A DNA stretch of 5,450 nucleotides from contig CAJWZI010000145.1 in the NCBI GenBank assembly GCA_913049615.1, positions 1 to 5,450 of the forward strand, read 5' to 3'. This document shows positions 1 to 5,450 of the stretch, piece after piece; position 1 is the stretch's first letter; each line of letters opens with the position of its first letter. The translations under genes and the position numbers were made by a program. This DNA is from an uncultured Alphaproteobacteria bacterium (GTDB lineage: Bacteria; Pseudomonadota; Alphaproteobacteria; GCA-2731375). The notes under the pieces are model-generated. The model saw nothing but the letters and a program-made list of their open reading frames with translations, ran no database searches and was not told the origin of the DNA.

Positions 1-356
1 ATCAACCGCGCAAGAATTAAAGCTCGGTAATAATTCAAAAAACTAACCATCGATAGCCTTTTTCACTTGATAGCGTCTAGCCAATTCATGGTTTTGAAAA
101 AATTACAGTGATAGGTGGTCGTAATAATCCATTGCAGGAGGGACCGTGTATTCTGCGGGCGTGATTATTCAGATCGTGCTGAGTTCCCATCGAATTTTGG
201 CTAACAGATTAATCGATTGGAATAATGTGTTCTGCCCGCGCATGGTCACCCTTGCGTCGACCAGTTATGGTGGCATAATTCCGGGACGACTTGCTTTCAA
301 GGAGAATTAAGTTTGTACTTAGTTGAAGAAGACTCAACAGAACTGGAGGACTTGCT
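1..356. other. Leader / upstream intergenic region without a supported gene
   Basis: No convincing protein-coding gene or RNA gene is visible here. Forward frames 1, 2 and 3 meet stops at 28-30, 44-46 and 18-20, so the tail of an upstream gene could only lie in the first few dozen bases and cannot be identified. The stretch to about 130 is AT-rich and holds runs of A and T. Two short forward reading frames with Shine-Dalgarno-like sequences occur. One is GTG 146 to TAA 310 (54 residues), preceded by AGGAGG at 136-141. The other is TTG 313 to TGA 360 (15 residues), preceded by AAGGAG at 299-304, and its stop overlaps the binding-protein start. Both may be chance. No sigma54 -24/-12 element (GG-N10-GC in context) and no recognisable riboswitch was found by eye. 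The length, 356 nt in front of the first transporter gene, leaves room for promoter and regulator sites. Confidence 0.6.
197..226 (+). promoter_or_regulatory. Candidate sigma70-type promoter for the transporter operon
   Basis: TTGGCT (197-202) and AATAAT (221-226) are separated by 18 nt. They match the TTGACA/TATAAT consensus at 4/6 and 5/6 positions. The palindrome AATCGATT (211-218) lies in the spacer and could be an operator half or chance. A competing candidate is TTGCGT (252-257) with CATAAT (274-279) at 16 nt spacing, which has a weaker -35. Either would give a 5' leader of roughly 70-130 nt before the binding-protein start. This is pattern matching only, and promoters of many proteobacteria diverge from this consensus. 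Confidence 0.25.
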
Positions 357-1601
357 ATGACGCGGGATATTTCAAGACGTTCTATGCTTAAGAGTACGGC
401 TGCCGTCGGAGCAGCCAGCGCCCTGCCAATGATGCCAATTGTTGCTGAGGCGGGTGATGAGATACTGGTTGGGGGACTGCATGACCTGTCCGGCTTTATT
501 GATTTTGCTGGAATCCCGATGAACCAGATCATGCTGATGGCGATCGAAGAGGTCAACGCCTCCGGCGGTCTGCTGGGCAGAAAGGTCAAGGGCGTGGTCT
601 ATGACCCGCAATCGAATATGTCTATGTACTCCCAATTCGCCACGCAACTGGCCCTGAAGGACAAGGCCTCCGTGGTCTTGGGCGGCATTACCTCGGCCAG
701 CCGGGAAACCATCCGGCCGATCTTCCACCGTTACAAGACCTTGTATTTCTACAACACTCTTTACGAAGGCGGGGTCTGCGACCGCAACGAAATCTCGTTG
801 GGCACCACCCCGGCCCAGACCGTGGAGAAGCTGGTGCCTTACACCATGGGTATGTGGGGCAAAAAGGTCTATACCATCGCCGCTGACTACAATTACGGTC
901 AGATCACGGCAGCCTGGGTGAAACGCTATGTTGAGCAGAACGGTGGCGAAGTGGTCTCTACCGATTTCTTCCCCCTTGATGTCACCAATTTCGGCCCGAC
1001 CATTTCCAAGATCCAAAGCGCCAAGCCGGACATGGTGATGCACGTGCTTGTGGGTACCGGTCATCTGGGCTTTCTTAACCAATGGTCTGCGGCCGGCATG
1101 AAGAATAAAATTCCTATGGCGTCAACTACATTCGGAGCGGCCGGGGCGGATATTGAGATCATTAAGCCGGAAGCCGCAAACGGCGTCATTACCAGTTATG
1201 GCTATTATCCTTCTATTGACACGCCAGAAAACAATGCTTGGGTGGCGCAGGTGAAAAAGCGTTATCCAGAGAAAACGCCGTTTTTGACCGAACTGTCGGC
1301 CTTCACATGGGATGCCATAATGATCTGGGCCGATGCGGTGCGCACGGCGGGCAGCTTGGATCGGATGAAACTGATCGAGGTCATGGAGTCAGGAAAGACC
1401 TACACCATGCCATCTGGCAAGTGTACCATTGACCCCAAGACCCATCATGCGGTGCGCGATGTCTATATCGCCGATTTGCAAGACAAGAAGTTCATCATCA
1501 AGGAGAAGTTCTCACAGGTGCAGCCAGCAGATACGCAAATGGTTTGTGACCTCGAGAAGAACCCAAACTCCAACAAGCACTATGAAATTTCGCTCAACTA
1601 G
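357..1601 (+). CDS. Periplasmic substrate-binding protein of an amide/urea-type ABC transporter (FmdD-like)
   Basis: This 414-residue solute receptor (type I periplasmic binding fold, Peripla_BP_6 class) captures substrate for the permeases and ATPases encoded downstream. The start at 357 follows GGAGGA (345-350) with 6 nt spacing and retains the export signal. Residues 6-12 (SRRSMLK) form a twin-arginine motif, an Ala-rich hydrophobic stretch follows, and A-E-A at 30-32 is a likely cleavage site. There is no lipobox, so a free periplasmic protein is expected. The mature protein opens with the family pattern ILVGGLHDLSG (36-46). It continues with MAIEEVNASGGLLGRK (61-76), TLYEGGVCDRN (134-144), AADYNYGQ (175-182), a GMKNKIPMASTTFG region (247-260), PSGKCTIDPKTHH (352-364) and VQPADTQMVCDLEKNP (388-403). 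I recall this C-terminal block from FmdD/UrtA-type amide and urea receptors rather than from LivJ-type leucine receptors. Length is typical for the branch. Cysteines are at 141, 356 and 397. Substrate is inferred (short-chain amide, urea or similar), not proven. Confidence 0.9.
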   Translation: MTRDISRRSMLKSTAAVGAASALPMMPIVAEAGDEILVGGLHDLSGFIDFAGIPMNQIMLMAIEEVNASGGLLGRKVKGVVYDPQSNMSMYSQFATQLALKDKASVVLGGITSASRETIRPIFHRYKTLYFYNTLYEGGVCDRNEISLGTTPAQTVEKLVPYTMGMWGKKVYTIAADYNYGQITAAWVKRYVEQNGGEVVSTDFFPLDVTNFGPTISKIQSAKPDMVMHVLVGTGHLGFLNQWSAAGMKNKIPMASTTFGAAGADIEIIKPEAANGVITSYGYYPSIDTPENNAWVAQVKKRYPEKTPFLTELSAFTWDAIMIWADAVRTAGSLDRMKLIEVMESGKTYTMPSGKCTIDPKTHHAVRDVYIADLQDKKFIIKEKFSQVQPADTQMVCDLEKNPNSNKHYEISLN

Positions 1602-1610
1602 CGCGAAATT
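1586..1610 (+). promoter_or_regulatory. Possible stem-loop across the binding-protein stop codon
   Basis: AATTTCGC (1586-1593) is the exact reverse complement of GCGAAATT (1603-1610). This gives an 8-bp stem with a 9-nt loop that contains the TAG stop (1599-1601). The stem is AT-rich and modest. It lies 9 nt before a much stronger hairpin, so the two may form a tandem 3'-end structure on the binding-protein message. It could also be chance. Confidence 0.3.
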
Positions 1611-1619
1611 ATAAAATTA

Positions 1620-1649
1620 GCCCGGGTCATTGAGAAATATGACCCGGGC
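1620..1649 (+). promoter_or_regulatory. Strong intergenic stem-loop between binding-protein and permease genes
   Basis: GCCCGGGTCAT (1620-1630) and ATGACCCGGGC (1639-1649) are perfect reverse complements around the 8-nt loop TGAGAAAT, giving an uninterrupted 11-bp GC-rich stem. The hairpin starts 18 nt after the binding-protein stop and ends 15 nt before the Shine-Dalgarno of the next gene (AAGGTAGG, 1665-1672), so it does not mask that site. It is followed by AAAATTAT rather than a T-run, so a classical intrinsic terminator on this strand is not supported. Hairpins in this position are known from other binding-protein operons, where they stabilise the upstream message or partly attenuate readthrough so that receptor is made in excess. 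That role is inferred here. A DNA-level operator (30-bp perfect dyad) is an alternative. Confidence 0.65.
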
Positions 1650-1677
1650 AAAATTATACGACACAAGGTAGGCGTAT

Positions 1678-2547
1678 ATGGACTATTCCTTGGTAGTGGC
1701 CATTGAGTTATTGCGGGAGGTTGCCGGGCTCATTTTGATCGCTACGGGACTTGCCGTCATCTTCGGCATGATGCGAGTTATCAACATCGCCCACGGCGAG
1801 TTCATGATGCTGGGCGGTTACACAGTAGTATTGACCACCAAACTGGGAGTTAACCTTTGGGTCGCCATTCTTATTTTGGCGCCCTTGGCGGTTGGCATAT
1901 TTGGCGTAATCGTAGAACGGCTGATCATCCGCCATCTCTATGGCCGCATAATCGATTCATTGTTGGCAACCTGGGGCTTAAGTCTATTCATAATGGGTTT
2001 CGTAACGGTGGTATTCGGCAACACTGTGGAAGGCGTTAAACCGCCCTTAGGCAGTTTCACAATCGGGGAAAACTATTCTATAGCAGTCTATACCTTGTTC
2101 TTGATCTTCGCCGCTGTTGCCTTCCTCTCCATCGTATATCTAGCTTTGCGCCACACCAAGGCTGGCTTGATAGCCCGGGCCACCATGCAAAATCCGGATA
2201 TGGTGGAAAGCCTGGGGGTCAATTCGAAGCTCGTTTACATGGCTACCTTTGGAATTGGCGCGGCATTCGCCGGTCTCGCGGGCGGCATTTTAGCGCCAAT
2301 TACTGGAGTAGTACCGGGTATGGGCGCGTTTCTAATTGGTAAGGCCTTTATCACCGTTGTCACTGGCGGCGCTGCTGTGGTTGCTGGAACATTGAGCGCT
2401 TCTGGTATTCTTGGATCCATTAGCCAGGCGGTGACCTTCGCCACTACTCCGGTATACGGTGATGCTGCCTTGCTATTCGTAGCACTTGTCTTGCTTCGCC
2501 TCCTGCCCCAAGGCATTACTGGGCGCTTTTTCACCCGCAGTACGTAA
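1678..2547 (+). CDS. ABC transporter permease, LivH/UrtB type
   Basis: This 289-residue inner-membrane protein forms one half of the transport channel. The start at 1678 follows AAGGTAGG (1665-1672) with 5 nt spacing. Hydrophobic segments suggest about seven or eight membrane spans, near residues 13-32, 59-80, 95-116, 136-158, 186-207, 218-243 and 262-277. The family block GLAVIFGMMRVINIAHGEFM (24-43), followed by a Gly-rich turn, is the LivH/UrtB signature. The cytoplasmic coupling loop that docks on an ATPase is GLIARATMQNPDMVESLGVN (173-192), the degenerate EAA-type motif of this family. The C-terminus has RLLPQGITG (274-282), corresponding to the usual RPQGLFG-like ending. Length is normal for the family. 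The protein should pair with the LivM/UrtC-type permease 25 nt downstream. Family assignment is firm. The choice between urea, amide and branched-chain amino acid as substrate rests on the neighbours. Confidence 0.92.
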   Translation: MDYSLVVAIELLREVAGLILIATGLAVIFGMMRVINIAHGEFMMLGGYTVVLTTKLGVNLWVAILILAPLAVGIFGVIVERLIIRHLYGRIIDSLLATWGLSLFIMGFVTVVFGNTVEGVKPPLGSFTIGENYSIAVYTLFLIFAAVAFLSIVYLALRHTKAGLIARATMQNPDMVESLGVNSKLVYMATFGIGAAFAGLAGGILAPITGVVPGMGAFLIGKAFITVVTGGAAVVAGTLSASGILGSISQAVTFATTPVYGDAALLFVALVLLRLLPQGITGRFFTRST

Positions 2548-2563
2548 GACCTGTTTCGACCAT

Positions 2564-2568
2564 GAGGA
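2564..2568 (+). promoter_or_regulatory. Shine-Dalgarno that places the second permease start at 2573
   Basis: GAGGA lies 4 nt before ATG 2573, within the 25-nt gap after the first permease. It favours that start over the upstream in-frame ATG at 2486, which lies inside the first permease gene and would add a Cys- and charge-containing tail unlike the family. ATG 2588, five codons in, is the other possibility. The spacing to 2573 is slightly short, so 2588 is not excluded. Confidence 0.5.
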
Positions 2569-2572
2569 TTGC

Positions 2573-3598
2573 ATGTTGAGCAACGTTATGAAGGACTGGC
2601 TGGGTGTCTGTTTTGTCACCGCCCTTGGGCTGGCAATTCTGATTTTTATACCCATCCTGTTTGATTTGTTCGAAGTGCTGCAAATGACCAAGTATGTAGT
2701 ACTGGCGCTGTTCGCCCTAAGCTTGGCGTACATTTGGGGATTTGGTGGTATTTTGAGTTTTGGTCAGGCCGGTTTTTTCGGCCTCGGCGGCTATACATTC
2801 GCTGTTTCAGCCATTAATTTGGGTCAGACGACCATCCCGTTTATCATGGCCATTGGGTTGTGTGCCTTATTTGCTGCGGCATTGGGCTATTTCATGTTTT
2901 ATGGCCGTTTGAACGACGTCTATATGGGCGTCGTCACCCTTGTGGTTACCTTGATCCTTTGGAAATTTATCAATCACACGGCAGGCCCGGAATACATCAT
3001 CGGCAAGGCGCGCCTGGGCGGCTTTAACGGCATGCCGTCTATCCCTATCATGACATTACCATGGCGCCCGGATGTGGAGCTTGAACCAGGCCAAATGTTC
3101 CAGTATTTCATGGCCATCTTGATCGTTGTGTATTTGTTCCTTCATGTCTTAATTAAATCGAAGTTTGGCCGGGTCGCCATCTCAATCCGCGAGAACGAAG
3201 TGCGCACCGGTTTACTGGGGTATGATGTGCGCCTGTACAAACTTGGGATCTTTACCATTGGTGGAGCTATCGGTGGCGCTGCAGGCGCCATGTGGGCGAC
3301 CTATCAAACCTTTATCGATCCTCATGCATTTAGTTTGGAAGTCTCAGCCAAATGTCTAATCTGGGTTATGGCGGGGGGTGTAGGTACTCTATTCGGACCG
3401 ATCGTCGGCGTTGTTGCCCTGGAGTACATATCATTAAAGCTGGGTGAGACAGCTTTTCTCAATAATTTGGTAATTCTAGGTACCATTTTGGTCTTCCTAG
3501 TATTGCTTTTGCCTAAGGGTATTTTCCCAACCGCCCGGGACTTTGTTGCGAAGCTATGGCATCGAAGCAAACGATCAAATGAGGAAAAATCCACATGA
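2573..3598 (+). CDS. ABC transporter permease, LivM/UrtC type
   Basis: This 341-residue inner-membrane protein is the second half of the channel. Hydrophobic segments lie near 11-30, 40-60, 64-84, 88-110, 115-133, 178-196, 224-246, 262-288 and 298-314. The family block WGFGGILSFGQAGFFGLGGY (55-74) is the LivM/UrtC signature. FGRVAISIRENEVRTGLLGY (198-217) is the ATPase-coupling loop. GGVGTLFGPIVG (268-279) and LLPKGIFP (312-319) are the conserved C-terminal elements. A longer loop between spans (about 134-175) is usual in LivM-type proteins. The C-terminal tail from about 321 is hydrophilic and basic (KLWHRSKRSNEEKS), presumably cytoplasmic. The same frame is open back to ATG 2486 inside the upstream gene, but the family-typical N-terminus and GAGGA (2564-2568) support 2573. 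The stop overlaps the next start as ATGA. Confidence 0.92.
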   Translation: MLSNVMKDWLGVCFVTALGLAILIFIPILFDLFEVLQMTKYVVLALFALSLAYIWGFGGILSFGQAGFFGLGGYTFAVSAINLGQTTIPFIMAIGLCALFAAALGYFMFYGRLNDVYMGVVTLVVTLILWKFINHTAGPEYIIGKARLGGFNGMPSIPIMTLPWRPDVELEPGQMFQYFMAILIVVYLFLHVLIKSKFGRVAISIRENEVRTGLLGYDVRLYKLGIFTIGGAIGGAAGAMWATYQTFIDPHAFSLEVSAKCLIWVMAGGVGTLFGPIVGVVALEYISLKLGETAFLNNLVILGTILVFLVLLLPKGIFPTARDFVAKLWHRSKRSNEEKST

Positions 3599-4332
3599 CG
3601 GCGGCGGATCAATCCTTGCTGACCACCGCTAATTTAACTATGCGCTTTGGCGGCGTTGTGGCAGTGGATCATGTGGACTTCAAATTGAGGACCGGCGAAC
3701 TTCGCTGCCTTATTGGCCCTAACGGCGCGGGAAAGAGTACTTTTTTCAAGTGCCTGACCGGGCAATTAAGACCCACTGCGGGTTCGATTTTGTTCTCGGG
3801 CGAGGAATTGAGTGGGCAGAACACCCACGATATTGTGCGCCGAGGGATTGGCATCAAAACCCAAGTACCAAATTTATTTGACGGCTTGCTAGCCCGAGAA
3901 AATATTGCTCTTTCTGCTCGACAGAATAATTCGCAAAAACGATCGGAGGAGGTCACCGATGAGATGCTGGAGTTAATCTCCATCTCTTCTCTCGCGCATC
4001 GGGTGGTTGGTAATCTGGCCCATGGCGAACGCCAATTGGTGGAGCTTGCCATGGTCCTTGCAGGTCAGCCGCGTCTCGTGTTGCTCGATGAGCCGGCTGC
4101 TGGCATGACGGCTGAAGAGCGGGCACGCCTGGCTTCTGCACTCCGTGGTCTAGCGGGCCGGATGTCATTGATTGTTGTCGAACACGATATGCAGTTTATC
4201 CGGGATATAGCGACGGAAATCACAGTGTTCCATCGTGGACAGGTCTTTATTGAGGGTGATGTCGCTGAGATCATGGCTCACAGCGAAGTACAGGAAATTT
4301 ATTTGGGAAAAGAAGCCGATGGCGCTGCTTGA
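3595..4332 (+). CDS. urtD: ABC transporter ATP-binding protein, LivG/UrtD type
   Basis: This 245-residue cytoplasmic ATPase is one of two that power the importer. Walker A is GPNGAGKST (41-49) and the Q-loop glutamine is Q90. The signature is LAHGERQ (141-147), a variant of LSGGQ as is common in UrtD-type proteins (LSHG). Walker B is LVLLDEP (161-167) with D165 and catalytic E166. AAGMTAEE follows (168-175), matching the P-x-AGMT hallmark of LivG/UrtD, and the switch histidine is H197 in VVEHDM. The ending EIYLGKE is also typical. Every nucleotide-binding residue is in place, so this subunit should be catalytically competent. The ATG overlaps the permease stop by 4 nt (ATGA), and GAGGA (3581-3585) sits 9 nt upstream, implying coupled translation. 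Length is normal. The symbol reflects family type and does not prove urea as substrate. Confidence 0.92.
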   Translation: MTAADQSLLTTANLTMRFGGVVAVDHVDFKLRTGELRCLIGPNGAGKSTFFKCLTGQLRPTAGSILFSGEELSGQNTHDIVRRGIGIKTQVPNLFDGLLARENIALSARQNNSQKRSEEVTDEMLELISISSLAHRVVGNLAHGERQLVELAMVLAGQPRLVLLDEPAAGMTAEERARLASALRGLAGRMSLIVVEHDMQFIRDIATEITVFHRGQVFIEGDVAEIMAHSEVQEIYLGKEADGAA

Positions 4333-5032
4333 AATTCATGATCTGCAAGCTGCCTATGGCCCTGTGCCGATACTCCATAAAATTGATATGCACGTGGAGA
4401 AAGGCGAATTTATCGGTGTGCTGGGTCACAATGGCATGGGCAAGACCACCTTGCTTCGTGCACTCATGGGCTTTGTTACCACGACGGGCGGAAGCATAAA
4501 GTATCGGGACCAAGAAATTCGCCGCCTGGCGACCTACCGTCGCGCCCGTATGGGCATGTCGTTGGTACCGCAAGGCCGAGAAATTTTTCCCAACCTTACG
4601 GTTCAGGAAAATCTCACTGTGGGTGCCTTGGGGAAAAATGTTTCTCTTGATCGAATTGATGAGACGTTGGAGTTCTTCCCTCGTTTGCGCACACTGCTGG
4701 ATCGTAGGGGTGGGGCTTTGAGTGGAGGTGAACAACAGATATTGGCTATTGCCCGATGTCTATGTAATCAACCAACCCTTGTCCTGCTTGATGAACCAAC
4801 TGAGGGGGTCCAACCGTCGATTATTGACGAAATTAGTGAGGTCCTTCAGGAACTGCAGGCTAAACAGAACCTCACAATCGTAATTGTCGAACAAAATCTA
4901 GATTTCATCGTGGGCCTGGCAGCTCGCATTTACACGATTTCCCGCGGCGTACTGGACACAGAAATTCCGATCGAGGAAATCCAGGATTCGACAATGGTGG
5001 CAGAATATCTGGGTTTTGGTAGTTCTCGTTAA
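4319..5032 (+). CDS. urtE: ABC transporter ATP-binding protein, LivF/UrtE type
   Basis: This 237-residue cytoplasmic ATPase is the partner of the upstream ATPase. The start at 4319 gives the family N-terminus MALLEIHDLQAAYG and overlaps the preceding gene by 14 nt. Only a weak purine-rich Shine-Dalgarno (GGGAAAAGAAG, 4305-4315) precedes it, so translation is probably coupled. The in-frame ATG at 4235 would add 28 residues encoded inside the upstream ATPase and is not favoured. Walker A is GHNGMGKTT (36-44). Q85 lies in VPQGREIFPNLTVQENL (83-99), a LivF/UrtE hallmark. The signature is LSGGEQQ (134-140) and Walker B is LVLLDEPTEGVQPSII (154-169). The EG(I/V)QPSII extension is characteristic of UrtE and amide-transport homologues and separates it from most leucine-system LivF proteins. 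The switch position is Q192 (IVEQN) rather than His, which is normal for LivF/UrtE. Substrate is inferred from context. Confidence 0.93.
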   Translation: MALLEIHDLQAAYGPVPILHKIDMHVEKGEFIGVLGHNGMGKTTLLRALMGFVTTTGGSIKYRDQEIRRLATYRRARMGMSLVPQGREIFPNLTVQENLTVGALGKNVSLDRIDETLEFFPRLRTLLDRRGGALSGGEQQILAIARCLCNQPTLVLLDEPTEGVQPSIIDEISEVLQELQAKQNLTIVIVEQNLDFIVGLAARIYTISRGVLDTEIPIEEIQDSTMVAEYLGFGSSR

Positions 5033-5108
5033 AACGTAACAGTCTGGCCTATGGATTTTGTAGCAGCGAACCGCTTGCATCTCGGCCATGGCTGACATCA
5101 TTAAATTA

Positions 5109-5132
5109 GGATTTGGTCAGGTGCTCAAATCC
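5109..5132 (+). promoter_or_regulatory. Small inverted repeat just upstream of the amidase ribosome-binding site
   Basis: GGATTTG (5109-5115) pairs exactly with CAAATCC (5126-5132) around a 10-nt loop. The repeat ends 4 nt before the Shine-Dalgarno AGGGG (5137-5141), in the 116-nt gap between the second ATPase and the amidase. No T-run follows, so it is not a convincing terminator. It may be a leader hairpin influencing amidase translation, or an operator-like dyad, or chance, since the stem is short. No convincing promoter was found in the gap, although its length permits a separate one. Confidence 0.3.
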
Positions 5133-5148
5133 ATATAGGGGAAAATAC

Positions 5149-5450
5149 ATGACCGTACTTCAGCCGACTGACGAGCAAGTCTATAAGGTTGCTGAACAAT
5201 TGGGCATTAACGTAGATGCTGCCAAGGTTGCCTTAATGCAGCCCCGTTTTGCCGATTATGTTGCCGCTTACAAAGTTGTTGATGACATGGCGGACCCCTT
5301 GCCGGAGATTAAATACCCGCGCACGCCTGGCTATCGCCCGGGGCCGGAGGAAAACCCCCACAATGCTTGGTATTACAAAACTGAGGTGAAGGGCGCGCCC
5401 GAGGGTAAGCTCAAGGGTCGGACGGTGGCACTTAAGGACAATGTCATGCT
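5149..5450 (+). CDS. Amidase (amidase-signature family), 5' part only; truncated by window end
   Basis: The first 100 codons of an amide hydrolase that would cleave an imported amide to a carboxylate and ammonia in the cytoplasm. The start at 5149 follows AGGGG (5137-5141) with 7 nt spacing. Residues 1 to about 50 look helical and acidic/hydrophobic (DEQVYKVAEQLGI). A Pro-rich linker follows (about 50-70), then NAWYYKTEV (72-80) and LKGRTVALKDNVM (88-100). The VALKDN element carries the Lys (K96) that is the general base of the Ser-cisSer-Lys triad in this family. The extra N-terminal helical region and the Lys at position 96 recall the Rhodococcus-type amidases linked to nitrile hydratase, where I remember the same numbering. 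The two serines and the Gly/Ser-rich signature lie beyond the window, so completeness and activity cannot be judged. It has no export signal. It is unrelated to the FmdA acetamidase/formamidase family. Placement downstream of the transporter supports amide import and use. Confidence 0.9.
   Translation, partial: MTVLQPTDEQVYKVAEQLGINVDAAKVALMQPRFADYVAAYKVVDDMADPLPEIKYPRTPGYRPGPEENPHNAWYYKTEVKGAPEGKLKGRTVALKDNVM

Noticed and set aside
100..356. Sigma54 (nitrogen-regulated) promoter or guanidine-type riboswitch, expected for some nitrogen-scavenging transporters
   Set aside because: No GG-N10-GC element in suitable context was found (TGGCA at 271-275 and TTGCT at 291-295 are 15 nt apart, too far), and I saw no recognisable riboswitch core.
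372..1082. Long open frame of 236 codons on the minus strand opposite the binding-protein gene
   Set aside because: It lies wholly antisense to a gene with clear family motifs, its His/Gly/Asp-rich product resembles no protein I know, and it is best explained as a codon-bias shadow.
1620..1656. Intrinsic terminator after the binding-protein gene
   Set aside because: The stem is strong, but AAAATTAT follows on the + strand instead of a T-run, and the permease genes downstream clearly belong to the same system.
2486..2572. Upstream in-frame ATG that would lengthen the second permease by 29 residues
   Set aside because: The extension lies mostly inside the first permease gene, encodes a Cys-containing tail not typical of the family, and a Shine-Dalgarno sits just before ATG 2573.
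4235..4318. Upstream in-frame ATG that would lengthen the UrtE-type ATPase by 28 residues
   Set aside because: The extension is encoded within the preceding ATPase gene, and the family N-terminus begins at ATG 4319.
4271..4735. 154-codon minus-strand open frame opposite the UrtE-type ATPase gene
   Set aside because: Antisense to conserved Walker A and Q-loop coding sequence, with no recognisable domain; a shadow.
5085..5092. Palindrome GCCATGGC in the gap before the amidase
   Set aside because: An 8-bp palindrome is easily due to chance and has no supporting context.

Overview
The window holds one co-directional (+ strand) gene cluster. It encodes a complete five-component ABC importer of the branched-chain amino acid/urea/short-chain amide class (HAAT family). 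The order is periplasmic binding protein (357-1601), two membrane permeases (1678-2547 and 2573-3598) and two ATPases (3595-4332 and 4319-5032). The 5' end of an amidase-signature enzyme gene (from 5149) follows and is cut by the window edge. The binding protein resembles the FmdD/amide-type branch, and the ATPases carry UrtD- and UrtE-type hallmarks. The neighbouring gene is an amidase, and no urease gene is visible. The simplest reading is therefore a short-chain amide (or urea-like compound) uptake and hydrolysis operon supplying nitrogen and carbon. The exact substrate cannot be read from the sequence.

Layout: 1-356 is a leader region with no convincing protein gene. It contains weak sigma70-like promoter candidates and two very short reading frames with Shine-Dalgarno-like sequences. 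The second of these overlaps the binding-protein start as ATGA. The binding protein has a twin-arginine-type signal. After its stop comes a 76-nt gap with a perfect 11-bp stem-loop, and possibly a second stem over the stop codon. This suits uneven expression of the binding protein and the membrane genes. The permeases are 25 nt apart. The second permease and first ATPase overlap by 4 nt (ATGA), and the two ATPases overlap by 14 nt, which suggests translational coupling. A 116-nt gap with a small inverted repeat separates the transporter from the amidase.

Organism: a Gram-negative bacterium is implied by the Tat-type export signal on a soluble periplasmic binding protein, which has no lipobox, and by clear Shine-Dalgarno sites. 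Composition is intermediate (roughly half G+C by eye). A proteobacterium, perhaps alphaproteobacterial, is my guess and is weakly supported.

How the genes would work together: the binding protein captures the amide in the periplasm, the permease heterodimer forms the channel, and the two ATPases power import. The amidase then cleaves the amide to ammonia and a carboxylic acid in the cytoplasm. I see no insertion sequences, CRISPR, RNA genes, phage elements or broken genes, and no evidence of a novel class of system. The observations worth a second look concern regulation and substrate assignment.
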